DNA of 64,000 nucleotides from Microvirga roseola (GCF_020866965.1 NZ_JAJATX010000004.1:1-64000); one strand, 5' to 3'; counted from the stretch's first letter, positions 29,517-38,706 are shown. Notes: generated by a model from the sequence alone, not told the origin. Program-made: numbers and translations.

Positions 29517-29523
29517 AGTCCCT

Positions 29524-30831
29524 TTACGCAAGGATGGCTGCGGAGCCGGCCCTCTGGTTGAGGGGAATGGCGAGGACCTTGTCGATCCGGCGGCCGTCCA
29601 GATCCACCACCTCGAAGCGCCATCCGAGGGCGTCCACATGCTCGCCCGTATTCGGCAGGTGCTGGATCTCGCTGATCACCAGCCCGCCGACCGTGTGGTA
29701 GCTGCGCGGCTCGGGTAGGATGACGCCCAGGACCTCGGCCATCTCGTCCACCGGCATGGAGCCCGCGAGCAGCCATGAGCCGTCGCTCCGGCGCACGGCA
29801 TCGGGATCCGGCGTTTCCGCGTCGGCGCGGAACGCGCCGACAATGGCTTCCAGGGCGTCCGCCGGGGTCACGACGCCTTCGAAATGGCCGTACTCGTCGT
29901 GGACGAGGGCCATCGGCACCTCGGCGTCGCGCAAAACCGCAAGGGCATCAAGGGCATAGAGGGTGTCCGGCACGACCGGGGCCTGCCGGACGTGGTCGCG
30001 GATGTTGAACTCCTCGCCCGAGAGCATGGCGGCCAGAAGTTCCCGCGACTGGACGACGCCGATGACGTTGTCGGGCGTTCCCTCGCTCACCGGCAGCCGG
30101 GAATGCGGGGTCTCGATCAGGAGCGTCCGGATCGCCTCCAGGTCGTCGTCTAGATCGATGCGGTCCACATCTGTGCGGGGCGTCATGAGGCCCCGGACCG
30201 GCCGGTCACCGAGGCGCAGCACGCCTGCGATCATCCGGCGCTCCTCCTCCTCGATCACGCCCGCGCTCTCGGCCTCGCCGACGAGCATCTTGATCTCCTC
30301 TTCCGTGACCGTCGCCTCGTTTCCCGTAGCGGGGCCGAACAGGCCGAAGATGAGGCGGGTGGAGGCGTTGAGCAGCCAGACCGCCGGGGCTGCAACCTTG
30401 GAAATGACCAGCATCATCGGCGCGACCGCGCAGGCGGTGCTCTCCGGATGGCGCAGGGCGAGCTGCTTGGGAACGAGTTCGCCGATGACGATCGAAAGAT
30501 AGGTGATGAGCCCGATGACGAGGCCGTAACCGAGGGGCTCGGCCGCGCCCTCCGGCATGCCCTGATCCAGGAAAATCCTCGTCAGCCGGGCTCCGAGCGC
30601 CGCGCCCGAGAAGGCGCCCGCCAGGATTCCGACGAGGGTGATTCCGATCTGGACCGTGGAAAGGAACCGGCCCGAATCCTCCATGAGCGCCAGGGCCGTG
30701 CCGGCGCCGGAGCGGCCCTGTTCCGCCATAGCCTTAAGGCGGGGGCGGCGGGCTGAGACGATGGCGAGTTCCGAGAGCGCGAAGACGCCGTTGAGGGCGA
30801 CGAGAGCCAGAGCGATGATCAGTTCGAGCAA
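29524..30831 (-). CDS. Hemolysin-C-like CNNM/CBS membrane protein
   Basis: 435 residues starting at TTG 30831. In order: a DUF21/CNNM membrane domain with about four helices (1-180), a CBS pair (about 200-325) and a CorC/HlyC C-terminal domain (about 340-425). The LITPRTDV-like loop appears as LMTPRTDVDRIDL. Relatives act in Mg2+/Co2+ transport or efflux, and the hemolysin name is historical. It is convergent with the lipoprotein gene, 7 bases apart. Confidence 0.9.
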   Translation of the reverse strand: MLELIIALALVALNGVFALSELAIVSARRPRLKAMAEQGRSGAGTALALMEDSGRFLSTVQIGITLVGILAGAFSGAALGARLTRIFLDQGMPEGAAEPLGYGLVIGLITYLSIVIGELVPKQLALRHPESTACAVAPMMLVISKVAAPAVWLLNASTRLIFGLFGPATGNEATVTEEEIKMLVGEAESAGVIEEEERRMIAGVLRLGDRPVRGLMTPRTDVDRIDLDDDLEAIRTLLIETPHSRLPVSEGTPDNVIGVVQSRELLAAMLSGEEFNIRDHVRQAPVVPDTLYALDALAVLRDAEVPMALVHDEYGHFEGVVTPADALEAIVGAFRADAETPDPDAVRRSDGSWLLAGSMPVDEMAEVLGVILPEPRSYHTVGGLVISEIQHLPNTGEHVDALGWRFEVVDLDGRRIDKVLAIPLNQRAGSAAILA

Positions 30832-31004
30832 CGATGTCAGGAGCTGCCGACCGGATCGGGCCGCGTGTCTCCCCTTCTGTGACAGATGGTCCCAAGATGC
30901 GGCTTCGGAGGGCTGCCGTCAATTAAAGCGGGAGGAGGCCTGTTGCGGCGGCGTGCTTTATTGACAGGATCGCAATTCCTCTTCAGAGGTGGATCAGCCG
31001 CTGA
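30832..31004 (+). promoter_or_regulatory. Promoter region of the glycine cleavage operon
   Basis: It has a TTGACA box at 30961-30966 with a poor -10. Immediately before the riboswitch is a perfect hairpin GGATCAG-CCG-CTGATCC at 30991-31007. Nothing gene-like was seen here. Confidence 0.35.
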
Positions 31005-31200
31005 TCCCCGCGGAAGAGACCGGACCTCGGGTCCGGCGCCGAAGGCGCAACCGCCCCGGAAACGCTCAGGCCAAAGGACCGCGCGGGAGCTGGCACTCTG
31101 GAAAGCGGCGACGCTTCATAGCGTCGCCCACCGACGGGCGTAACCTTTTGCCTTTGGCATTGGGGAAATCTCTCAGGTCTCGGGACAGAGGGGGCGCACA
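31005..31200 (+). promoter_or_regulatory. Tandem glycine riboswitch
   Basis: Two glycine aptamers lie in the leader of gcvT. The first (about 31009-31109) has GCGCCGAAGGCGCAACC, then CTCAGGCCAAAGGACCGCG and the closing ACTCTGGAAAG. The second (about 31108-31196) has CACCGACGGGCGTAACC, CTCTCAGGTCTCGGGACAGA and the closing G-rich strand. The short linker between them is typical of the cooperative tandem class that switches the operon on when glycine is plentiful. A GGGCC-GCAA-GGTCC hairpin follows at 31206-31219. Confidence 0.9.
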
Positions 31201-31248
31201 GCAACGGGCCGCAAGGTCCGATGAAACGCGCACCTTTGAGGGAACCTG

Positions 31249-32397
31249 ATGGCCGAGCCTGCGCATAGCGACGAGCCGCTCCTGCAAACCCCGCTTCATG
31301 CCGAGCATGTAGCCCTCGGCGCCCGCATGGTGCCCTTCGCCGGCTACGACATGCCGGTGCAGTACCCCACCGGCATCCTGACCGAGCATAACTGGACCCG
31401 CGAGCATGCGGGCCTGTTCGACGTCTCCCACATGGGCCAGGCCTTCCTCGTGGCCGAGGACAAGAGCCACGAGACGGCGGCCAGGGCGCTCGAGGCGCTC
31501 ATCCCCGCCGACGTGCTGAACCTGAAGCCCAATCAGCAGCGGTATTCGCAGCTCCTCGCCGATGACGGCGGCATCCTCGACGACCTCATGGTCACCCGCC
31601 TCGGGGCCCCCGGCCACGAGGGCTGGCTCTACCTCGTCGTCAACGCCTCCATGAAGGAGGCCGACTACGCCCACATCCAGGCGCGGCTGCCCGAGGGCGT
31701 GACCTTGCAGCGCAAGGACGGCCTCGCGCTCATGGCGCTCCAGGGTCCGTCCGCCGCGGGCGTCCTCGCCAAGCTCGCGCCCGAGACGGCGGATCTCGCC
31801 TTCATGATGTCCGCCGACGTGCAGATCGACGGCACCTGGTGCCATCTCTCCCGTTCCGGCTACACGGGCGAGGACGGGTTCGAGATTTCCTGCAAGGCGG
31901 AGGACGCGGCAAAGCTCTGGAACAAGCTGCTCGCCGATCCGGAAGTGAAGCCCATCGGCCTCGGCGCGCGCGATTCCCTGCGCCTCGAGGCGGGCCTCTG
32001 CCTCTACGGCCACGACATCGACACCACGACCTCGCCCATCGAGGCCGGCCTGATCTGGTCGATCCAGAAGCGCCGCCGGGAGGAGGGGTGCTTTCCGGGA
32101 GCCGAGCGCGTCCAGCGCGAGATCAAGGAGGGGCCCGCCCGCGTCCGCGTCGGCATCAGGCCGGAAGGCCGTGCGCCGGCCCGCGAGGGCGCCGTCATCA
32201 CCACGCCCGACGGGCGCGAGGTCGGCATCGTGACCTCCGGCGGCTTCGGGCCGACCGTGAACGGCCCCGTCGCCATGGGTTATGTGGCGAAGGACGTTTC
32301 CGCTGTGGGAACGGATCTTCATCTCGTGGTGCGCGGCAAGCCGATCCCGGCCAAGGTCGCGGCCATGCCTTTCGCACCTCACCGTTACAAGCGCTAA
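31249..32397 (+). CDS. gcvT: Glycine cleavage system T protein (aminomethyltransferase)
   Basis: 382 residues. It transfers the methylene group from the lipoyl arm of GcvH to tetrahydrofolate, releasing ammonia. Family features: MVPFAGYDMPVQYP, LFDVSHMGQAFL, SRSGYTGEDGFEI and LRLEAGLCLYGHDID. First gene after the glycine riboswitch, followed by gcvH after 18 bases. Confidence 0.97.
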   Translation: MAEPAHSDEPLLQTPLHAEHVALGARMVPFAGYDMPVQYPTGILTEHNWTREHAGLFDVSHMGQAFLVAEDKSHETAARALEALIPADVLNLKPNQQRYSQLLADDGGILDDLMVTRLGAPGHEGWLYLVVNASMKEADYAHIQARLPEGVTLQRKDGLALMALQGPSAAGVLAKLAPETADLAFMMSADVQIDGTWCHLSRSGYTGEDGFEISCKAEDAAKLWNKLLADPEVKPIGLGARDSLRLEAGLCLYGHDIDTTTSPIEAGLIWSIQKRRREEGCFPGAERVQREIKEGPARVRVGIRPEGRAPAREGAVITTPDGREVGIVTSGGFGPTVNGPVAMGYVAKDVSAVGTDLHLVVRGKPIPAKVAAMPFAPHRYKR

Positions 32398-32415
32398 GAT
32401 TCCAGGGGGACAACC

Positions 32416-32790
32416 ATGACCACGCGCTATACCAAGGATCACGAATACATCCGCCTCGAAGGCGATACCGGCACGGTCGGTATTTCCGACTACGCGCAGT
32501 CGCAGCTCGGCGACGTCGTCTATGTGGAGCTGCCGGGCGTGGGCAAGAGCCTCGCCAAGGGAGCGGAAGCCGCCGTCGTCGAGAGCGTGAAGGCCGCAAG
32601 CGAAGTCTATGCGCCCGTCTCCGGCGAGGTGGTGGAGGTGAACAGCGATCTCGAATCCTCTCCCGGCACCGTCAACGAGGACCCGGCCGGCCGCGGCTGG
32701 TTCATGAAGATCCGCGTGAAGGACGAGGGCGAGCTCAACGATCTCATGACTGAAGAGCAGTACCAGGAATTCCTGAAGTCCATCTCCTGA
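32416..32790 (+). CDS. gcvH: Glycine cleavage system H protein
   Basis: 124 residues. It carries the lipoyl arm that shuttles intermediates between P, T and L proteins. The lipoylated lysine is K59 in AVVESVKAASEVYAP, and GISDYAQSQLGDVVYVELP is the family signature. A clear AGGGGGA site precedes the ATG. Confidence 0.97.
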   Translation: MTTRYTKDHEYIRLEGDTGTVGISDYAQSQLGDVVYVELPGVGKSLAKGAEAAVVESVKAASEVYAPVSGEVVEVNSDLESSPGTVNEDPAGRGWFMKIRVKDEGELNDLMTEEQYQEFLKSIS

Positions 32791-32803
32791 GGGCTCAGCG
32801 GCC

Positions 32804-33280
32804 ATGACGCACGAATACAAGGCGACGATCCGCTGGACGCGCGGGGCTGAGGAGGCTTTCTCCGACAACCGCTACAGCCGCGGCCATCTCTGGTCCTTCG
32901 ATGGCGGCATCGAAGTCCCTGGCTCCGCATCGCCCTCCGTCGTGCCGCTGCCGCTCTCGCGGGAGGAGGCGGTCGATCCGGAAGAGGCTTTCGTGGCGGC
33001 TGTCTCCAGCTGCCACATGCTCACCTTCCTCTCCATCGCCGCCAAGAAGCGCTTCGTGATCGATCGCTATGAGGACCAGGCGCTCGGCGTCATGACCCCG
33101 AACGCCAACGGCAGGCTCTTCATCTCGAAGGTCACTCTCGATCCGGCAGTCGAGTTCTCCGGCGAGAAGCGGCCGACGCCGGAGCAGATCGCCGAGATGC
33201 ATCATCTCGCCCATAAGGAATGCTTCATCGCGAATTCCGTCCTGACGGAGATCGTGGTGGCGGGTCTTCCCTCACACTGA
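32804..33280 (+). CDS. OsmC-family protein
   Basis: 158 residues. The two redox cysteines of OsmC/Ohr proteins are visible in VAAVSSCHMLTFL and HKECFIANSV, so it probably reduces organic hydroperoxides, with dihydrolipoyl proteins as possible reductant in known relatives. It lies 13 bases after gcvH, inside the glycine cleavage operon, where a lipoyl-linked role would make sense. That link is an inference. Confidence 0.88.
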   Translation: MTHEYKATIRWTRGAEEAFSDNRYSRGHLWSFDGGIEVPGSASPSVVPLPLSREEAVDPEEAFVAAVSSCHMLTFLSIAAKKRFVIDRYEDQALGVMTPNANGRLFISKVTLDPAVEFSGEKRPTPEQIAEMHHLAHKECFIANSVLTEIVVAGLPSH

Positions 33281-33296
33281 CGAAAAGGCGATCCGC

Positions 33297-33803
33297 ATGA
33301 GCTTCGACATACATTTGATTGATGCAACGCAATCCAAAAGTACTGCCGAAGTCCAGCGGGTTCTCGGGGAAGTTTTAGCCCGACATGGTGCGCGAATTGT
33401 TCGCAAGAACGTGATCGAGCATGTCACACCAGAAGGTAAGACCTTGAAGGTGGCGGTCGAGGATATCGAGGGGCCAAATGATTTGCGCATCGAGTGGTAC
33501 GGGCCGTCCCTTGAGAGGGACGTGACCTCCGCCACAGCGATTCCGCGCGATGGATCCCTCAAGGATACCTGTCGCGTCATCTATGACATGGCCGCTCATG
33601 TTCCATGGATCATTGCCCCAACCATGGAAGGAGAGGTTTTCCTTCAGCTAATAGAGAGTCGGGATATCCCTATTGCCTACGACGATTTTCCGCCTGTCAC
33701 CATCATCGAGAACGCCGAAGTTCTTGAAGCGATTTTGTCAAAAGGGCTCGACCAGTGGTTGGGCTATCGAAACAGGGTTCTCGGGATACCGCAGAACAAA
33801 TAA
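33297..33803 (+). CDS. Unknown protein inserted in the glycine cleavage operon
   Basis: 168 residues. No family recognised. The sequence ([20 protein letters not shown], then [33 protein letters not shown]) is of a soluble alpha/beta type with no signal peptide, membrane helix or Cys. Codon use is visibly less GC-rich than its neighbours. It begins 16 bases after the OsmC stop and ends 14 bases before gcvPA, so it must be read with the operon. The composition suggests recent gain. Immunity-type or SMI1-like proteins have a similar size and acidity, but no motif supports assigning it there. Confidence 0.75.
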   Translation: MSFDIHLIDATQSKSTAEVQRVLGEVLARHGARIVRKNVIEHVTPEGKTLKVAVEDIEGPNDLRIEWYGPSLERDVTSATAIPRDGSLKDTCRVIYDMAAHVPWIIAPTMEGEVFLQLIESRDIPIAYDDFPPVTIIENAEVLEAILSKGLDQWLGYRNRVLGIPQNK

Positions 33804-33817
33804 GCCAGGACCGTCTT

Positions 33818-35158
33818 ATGCGTTACCTTCCCTTATCCGATACCGACCGCGGCGAGATGCTCGCGCGGATCGGCGTCAAGGCCGTCGACGATCTTTTCGC
33901 CGATGTGCCGAAAAACCTGCTCCTCAAGGAGCCGGTCGATCTGCCCCGCCGCAAGGGCGAGCTGGAGGTGGAGCGCATCCTCTCCCGCATGTCCGCGAAG
34001 AACATCTCGGCCTCCTCCGTGCCGTTCTTCGTCGGCGCCGGGGCCTACAAGCACCATGTGCCCGCGACCGTCGATCACCTGATCCAGCGCTCCGAGTTCC
34101 TGACGAGCTACACGCCGTATCAGCCGGAGATCGCGCAGGGCACGCTGCAGTACCTGTTCGAGTTCCAGACCCAGGTCGCCGCGCTCACCGGCATGGAGGT
34201 GGCGAACGCCTCCATGTATGACGGCTCCACCGGCACGGGCGAGGCGGTGCTCATGGCGCATCGCGTCACGAAGCGCCGCAAGGCCGTGCTCTCGGGCGGC
34301 CTGCATCCCCATTACGTGGACGTGGTGCAGACCCTCTCCGAGATGGCGAGCGACGAGGTCGTCGCCATGAAGGCGGATGTGGGCGGTACGGAAGACATCC
34401 TCTCGCAGATCGACGACAGCACGTCCTGCGTCGTCGTGCAGTCGCCGGACGTGTTCGGCAATGTACGCGACCTGAAGCCCATCGCCGAGAAGGCGCACCA
34501 GCACGGCGCGCTGCTCGTCGCTGTCTTCACGGAGGCCGTGTCGCTCGGCCTCCTGCAGTCGCCCGGAAGCATGGGCGCGGACATCGTGGTGGGTGAGGGA
34601 CAGTCCATCGGCAACGCGCTGAACTTCGGCGGACCTTATGTCGGCCTCTTCGCCGCCAAGTCTAAGTACATCCGCCAGATGCCTGGCCGCCTCTGCGGCG
34701 AGACGGTGGATGCGAACGGCAACCGCGGTTTCGTGCTCACGCTCTCGACCCGCGAGCAGCATATCCGCCGCGACAAGGCGACCTCGAATATCTGCACCAA
34801 TTCAGGGCTTTGCTGCCTCGCCTTCACCATTCACATGACGCTGCTGGGCGAAGCGGGCCTGAAGCGCCTCGCGCGCATCAATCATGCGAATGCAGTGAAG
34901 CTGGCGGATCAGCTTTCCGGCGTAAAGGGCTTGGAGGTTCTCAACAAAACCTTCTTCAACGAGTTCACCGTGAAGCTCCCGCAGCCCGCCGCCGAAGTGG
35001 TCGAGCGTCTGGCCGAGAAGGGCGTTCTCGCGGGCGTGCCCGTCTCGCGCCTCCTGCCGGGGGCAGGCCTCGACAACCTGCTGCTCGTAGCCTCCACCGA
35101 AGTGAACACCGATGATGACCGCGCGGCCTTTGTCGCCGCCCTGAAGGAGGTCCTGTGA
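33818..35158 (+). CDS. gcvPA: Glycine dehydrogenase subunit 1
   Basis: 446 residues, the N-terminal half of the split P protein. It shows [40 protein letters not shown] and [16 protein letters not shown] as expected. With GcvPB it decarboxylates glycine using PLP. The upstream open frame to 33755 overlaps the previous gene and is not used; ATG 33818 begins the family start [14 protein letters not shown]. Confidence 0.96.
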   Translation: MRYLPLSDTDRGEMLARIGVKAVDDLFADVPKNLLLKEPVDLPRRKGELEVERILSRMSAKNISASSVPFFVGAGAYKHHVPATVDHLIQRSEFLTSYTPYQPEIAQGTLQYLFEFQTQVAALTGMEVANASMYDGSTGTGEAVLMAHRVTKRRKAVLSGGLHPHYVDVVQTLSEMASDEVVAMKADVGGTEDILSQIDDSTSCVVVQSPDVFGNVRDLKPIAEKAHQHGALLVAVFTEAVSLGLLQSPGSMGADIVVGEGQSIGNALNFGGPYVGLFAAKSKYIRQMPGRLCGETVDANGNRGFVLTLSTREQHIRRDKATSNICTNSGLCCLAFTIHMTLLGEAGLKRLARINHANAVKLADQLSGVKGLEVLNKTFFNEFTVKLPQPAAEVVERLAEKGVLAGVPVSRLLPGAGLDNLLLVASTEVNTDDDRAAFVAALKEVL

Positions 35159-36804
35159 TGTTGAACCGCCAGGGACGTCCCAGCGCTCCTCAGGCCCACG
35201 GCGTGGCGGATCCCGCCGCCGGCATGGGCGATCAGGCTGCCCGCCTGCAGGGCGATGCCAGCCGCGCCGGCGCTGACGCCGGAAGCCATCCGACCTTCAC
35301 CGGCAACAAGGCGTTGGCGCAGATCGAGCCGCTGATCTTCGAGATCGGCCGCTACGACACCACCGGGGTCGATCTCGACGAGCCGGACGATTTCAAGCCG
35401 CGCCTCGGCGGGCTGGAGCGCAAGGAGGCCATTGGCCTGCCGGGCCTCTCCGAGCCGGAGACCATGCGCCACTACGTTCGACTCTCGCAGATGAACTACG
35501 GCATCGACACGGGCCTCTTCCCGCTCGGCTCCTGCACCATGAAGCACAATGCGCGCCTCAACGAGCGCATGGCGCGCCTGCCGGGCTTCTCGGACGTCCA
35601 TCCGCTGCAGCCGGTCTCGACCGTGCAGGGTGCGCTGGAGCTGATGAACGAGCTCGGGCGCTATCTGCTGACGCTCACCAACATGACGGCCGTGGCGCTC
35701 TCGCCGAAGGCCGGCGCGCATGGCGAGCTCTGCGGCATGATGGCGATCAAGGCCGCCATCGAGGCCAAGGGCGAGGGCAAGACCCGCAACGTGGTGCTGG
35801 TGCCCGATTCCGCCCACGGCACGAACCCGGCGACGGCCGCTCTCATCGGCTTCGTGGTGAAGCCGGTTCCGGCCCGCGATGACGGCTACGTCTATGTCGA
35901 GGACGTGAAGAAGCTCCTCGGTCCCGATGTCGCGGCGATCATGCTGACCAATCCCAACACCTGCGGCCTCTTCGAGCCCCAGGTGGCGGAGATCGCCAAG
36001 GCCATCCACGATGCAGGCGCGTACTTCTACTGCGACGGCGCGAACTTCAACGCCATCGTGGGCAAGGCGAAGCCGGGCGATCTTGGCGTCGACGCCATGC
36101 ACATCAACCTGCACAAGACCTTCTCGACGCCCCATGGCGGCGGTGGTCCGGGCTCCGGCCCGGTGGTGCTCTCCGAGCGCCTCTCCCCCTTCGCCCCGGT
36201 GCCGTTCGTGCGCGCGGGCAAGGAGGGCTTCGAGCTGGTGGAGCACGAGACGGATGCGGCGGAGAAGCCTTTCGGCCGCATGACCGCCTTCCATGGCCAG
36301 ATGGGTATGTATGTGCGCGCGCTGTCCTACATGCTCTCGCATGGGTCCGACGGCATGAAGCAGGCGTCGGAAGACGCAGTGCTCAACGCCAACTACATCC
36401 GCGCGGGCCTCTCCGACCTGATGTCGCTGCCCTTCGGCAACAAACCCTGCATGCACGAGGTGCTGTTCGACGATGCGTGGCTGAAGGACACGGGCGTGAC
36501 CACCCTCGACATCGCCAAGGCGATGATCGACGAGGGGTATCACCCGATGACCATGTACTTTCCGCTGGTGGTGCATGGCGCGATGCTGATCGAGCCGACG
36601 GAATCCGAATCGAAGGCGTCGCTGGACCTCTTCATCGCGACCCTGCGCGACCTCGCCATGGCCGCGACGACGGGCAACGACAAGGAGCGCTTCACCGGCG
36701 CGCCCTATCACGCCCCGCGCCGCCGCCTCGACGAGACCCGCGCCGCGCGCAGCCCGGTCCTCAAATGGACCCCGCCCGCTCCGGTTGCTGAGGCGGCGGA
36801 GTGA
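35158..36804 (+). CDS. gcvPB: Glycine dehydrogenase subunit 2
   Basis: 548 residues from ATG 35158, which shares one base with the gcvPA stop and follows AAGGAGG at the correct distance. The PLP lysine is in HINLHKTFSTPHGGGGPGSG. The glycine-rich loop and LFPLGSCTMKHNARLNERMA are typical. A 50-residue N-terminal extension rich in Ala, Gly and Asp precedes the conserved domain and makes the protein a little longer than many homologues. Last gene of the operon. Confidence 0.95.
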   Translation: MLNRQGRPSAPQAHGVADPAAGMGDQAARLQGDASRAGADAGSHPTFTGNKALAQIEPLIFEIGRYDTTGVDLDEPDDFKPRLGGLERKEAIGLPGLSEPETMRHYVRLSQMNYGIDTGLFPLGSCTMKHNARLNERMARLPGFSDVHPLQPVSTVQGALELMNELGRYLLTLTNMTAVALSPKAGAHGELCGMMAIKAAIEAKGEGKTRNVVLVPDSAHGTNPATAALIGFVVKPVPARDDGYVYVEDVKKLLGPDVAAIMLTNPNTCGLFEPQVAEIAKAIHDAGAYFYCDGANFNAIVGKAKPGDLGVDAMHINLHKTFSTPHGGGGPGSGPVVLSERLSPFAPVPFVRAGKEGFELVEHETDAAEKPFGRMTAFHGQMGMYVRALSYMLSHGSDGMKQASEDAVLNANYIRAGLSDLMSLPFGNKPCMHEVLFDDAWLKDTGVTTLDIAKAMIDEGYHPMTMYFPLVVHGAMLIEPTESESKASLDLFIATLRDLAMAATTGNDKERFTGAPYHAPRRRLDETRAARSPVLKWTPPAPVAEAAE

Positions 36805-36811
36805 GGCTGGA

Positions 36812-36835
36812 CCATCCTCCTGCAGAGGAGGATGG
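36812..36835 (+). terminator. Hairpin after gcvPB
   Basis: A perfect 10-bp stem CCATCCTCCT/AGGAGGATGG with loop GCAG lies 8 bases past the gcvPB stop. The T-run is poor, so termination is probable but not certain. Confidence 0.55.
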
Positions 36836-36870
36836 CTTGCCCTGTGCTGTCCATGAAATAGAGTGGTGCC

Positions 36871-37289
36871 ATGACCATCATGGCGCCACTTGATTGTGAA
36901 CTCGCCGCAGGCGTCCCGAACGTGGACGATTACCTGCGGCTGCGTCGTGTCGCGGGCCTGGACGAACGTTCCTCCGAGGCCGCAGCGGCCGGCCTGCCGA
37001 ATACGTGGTTCGGCGTTCTCATGAGGCATGAAGGTCCGGTCGTCGGGATGGGCCGCATCATCGGCGATGGCGGCTGCTTTTTTCAGGTCACCGACGTGGC
37101 GGTCGATCCCGGGCATCGGGGCAAGGGCCTGGGCCAGTGCATCGTGAGCGCTCTGGCGCCCATCTGAACGCGCATGCGCCCGAAAGCGCCTATATCAGCC
37201 TGATCGCCGCGCGACGGGCCCAGAGCCTTTACGAGCGCTTCGGTTTCAGGCCCACGCGCGGCCTGGGAATGTCGCTCACCTCAAGCTGA
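36871..37289 (+). pseudogene. GNAT acetyltransferase, frameshifted
   Basis: The first frame (ATG 36871) gives the N-terminal half, including FFQVTDVAVDPGHRGKGLGQ, the acetyl-CoA loop RGKGLG, and stops at 37167. From about 37152 the next frame continues as AHLNAHAPESAYISLIA and AQSLYERFGFRPT, the expected C-terminal half of a GNAT, to a stop at 37287-37289. One indel near 37145-37156 separates them. An intact protein would have about 139 residues. The substrate is unknown. Confidence 0.75.
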
Positions 37290-37308
37290 GGCGGACCGGC
37301 AACTCGCC

Positions 37309-37959
37309 TCACGGCAGCGTCCGCACCACCTCCGGCAGATCCGCCATCCGCCCGACGATGATGGATGCGCCTGCGTGCCGGAGCTTCTCCCCATGCTCCG
37401 GTCCGCAATGGCCGCCGCCGGTGAAGCCGATCACGCGCATTCCGGCAGCGCGGGCAGCCTGGACGCCGGCGGGTGAGTCTTCGATCACCAGGCAGGCCTC
37501 GGGAGCAATCTCCATCCGCCGGGCTGCATGGAGGAACAGGTCGGGCGCCGGCTTGCCGCGCGCCACTTCCGATGCGCTGAAAACGTGGTCGAACAGGTCC
37601 GCGAGACCCGTCACGCGCAGTGACAAGGCGATCCGCTCCGGGACCGAGGAGGATGCGACGCAGCGCTGGAAAGGGAGCGTGAGGATTGCGTCCCGCACGC
37701 CGCCGACAGGCTGCAGGTCGGTCTCGAAGCGGGAGAAAAGCTCGCGGTTAAGCCTCTCCCCGAAATCGGCGGGCAGCGTGCAGCCGTGCTCCGCCTCGAT
37801 GCGCGCGACCATATCCTTCAGGCTCGCGCCGACGAACTGGCGCATGATGTCCTGAGCCGTATAGGGCAGGCCGATCTCGGTCAGGATTTCCGCATCGATC
37901 TGGCAGGCGAGCGTTTCGGAATCGACCAGAACTCCGTCGCAATCGAAAATCAGCAGCAT
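37309..37959 (-). CDS. HAD-family phosphatase (beta-PGM/phosphoglycolate-phosphatase-like)
   Basis: 216 residues. Motif I is FDCDGVLVDSE at the N-terminus, motif II the Ser run in RCVASSSVPERI, motif III the Lys in ASEVARGKPAPDLF and motif IV VIEDSPAGVQAARAAGM. The helical cap after motif I places it in subfamily IA. Such enzymes hydrolyse small sugar or glycolate phosphates; the exact substrate cannot be read. It is convergent with the broken GNAT gene. Confidence 0.92.
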   Translation of the reverse strand: MLLIFDCDGVLVDSETLACQIDAEILTEIGLPYTAQDIMRQFVGASLKDMVARIEAEHGCTLPADFGERLNRELFSRFETDLQPVGGVRDAILTLPFQRCVASSSVPERIALSLRVTGLADLFDHVFSASEVARGKPAPDLFLHAARRMEIAPEACLVIEDSPAGVQAARAAGMRVIGFTGGGHCGPEHGEKLRHAGASIIVGRMADLPEVVRTLP

Positions 37960-38019
37960 GGCGCTCCCCGGATCGGCCCGTCCCCAGTAGCCGGACCGGC
38001 CTCATGCCCGCAAGCCTAC

Positions 38020-38050
38020 CTCTTTCGAGCTATGGTATATCTCTTTCGAG
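38020..38050. repeat. Two direct repeats CTCTTTCGAG, 21 bp apart
   Basis: CTCTTTCGAG occurs at 38020-38029 and again at 38041-38050, so the repeat period is two helical turns. The position upstream of both the HAD gene and the small ORF fits a tandem protein-binding site. No regulator is identified. Confidence 0.35.
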
Positions 38051-38185
38051 ACATTGTGCGCCGGCAAGCAATCTCTAAAAGTCGGGATGTGAATGATTCC
38101 TCGCCGTCCTAGGGCGCAGCCAAGAATGCGCCCGGCAGCGAGGACAAACAACAAACGAACGACGTCTTTATTGGCGGGGCAGATC

Positions 38186-38380
38186 ATGGATTATCGGGTA
38201 GAGCTTGTCGCTCGCGCGTTTTACGACGCCGAGGAGGATGGTTATTCTTGGGATTGCGAGCCCGAGATCCTGCGTGAGGAGTTCCGCAGGCTTGCCCGGA
38301 ACGCCATCGCGCTCATGGGCGACGAGATCGGGGTGCTGGTGCTCGAACTTTCGCCCGGCGACTACCTCAAAGCGGCTTGA
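38186..38380 (+). CDS. Small protein of unknown function
   Basis: 64 residues from ATG 38186. It reads MDYRVELVARAFYDAEEDGY, then ILREEFRRLARNAIALMGDE. It is acidic and probably helical, with no membrane segment. The composition looks like a real soluble protein and a weak GGGG site precedes the ATG. No family recognised. It is separated from the following amidoligase by 326 bases. Confidence 0.55.
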   Translation: MDYRVELVARAFYDAEEDGYSWDCEPEILREEFRRLARNAIALMGDEIGVLVLELSPGDYLKAA

Positions 38381-38706
38381 TCGAACAGGCGGAAGCGGGC
38401 GGCAGTTCATCCGTGCGCGCCCGCTCCCTCCGTATCGTGGATTTGGCCGTTCCCATGGCAGCCGTGTGCGGTCTTGGGCGCCTCAGCCAGGGGAGATCGC
38501 TTGAAACCCCGGCTGAGGCGTATGCCGTGTCGAAGACCACCACAGCGATCCCAGTCTACCTCTAGGGCAGGTCACATCAATCCACGGGCTGCCGCTCTTT
38601 TGTTCAGGGGCTGCGGGAAAAGCGGACATCTGCTCAAGATGTGCCCGTGCGAGGGTGCGTCCCCGGCATTGCGGTTCGCCGGTCCGAACCCCATCTCCCG
38701 GCTCTG
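38381..38706. other. Intergenic stretch with one strong hairpin
   Basis: 326 bases with no convincing gene. A possible 62-codon frame at 38377-38565 lacks support. A hairpin at 38479-38520 pairs CGCCTCAGCC with GGCTGAGGCG, extended by GGGG/CCCC around a 13-base loop. It has no T-run and could be part of a leader RNA or a dispersed element. Confidence 0.45.

Noticed and set aside
34909-37116. Open frame of 735 codons on the minus strand
   Set aside because: Antisense to gcvPB and its flanks; an artefact of strong GC at third codon positions.
38377-38565. Possible 62-codon gene after the small unknown ORF
   Set aside because: No family-like sequence, starts at TTG without a ribosome binding site and contains the strong hairpin at 38479-38520.
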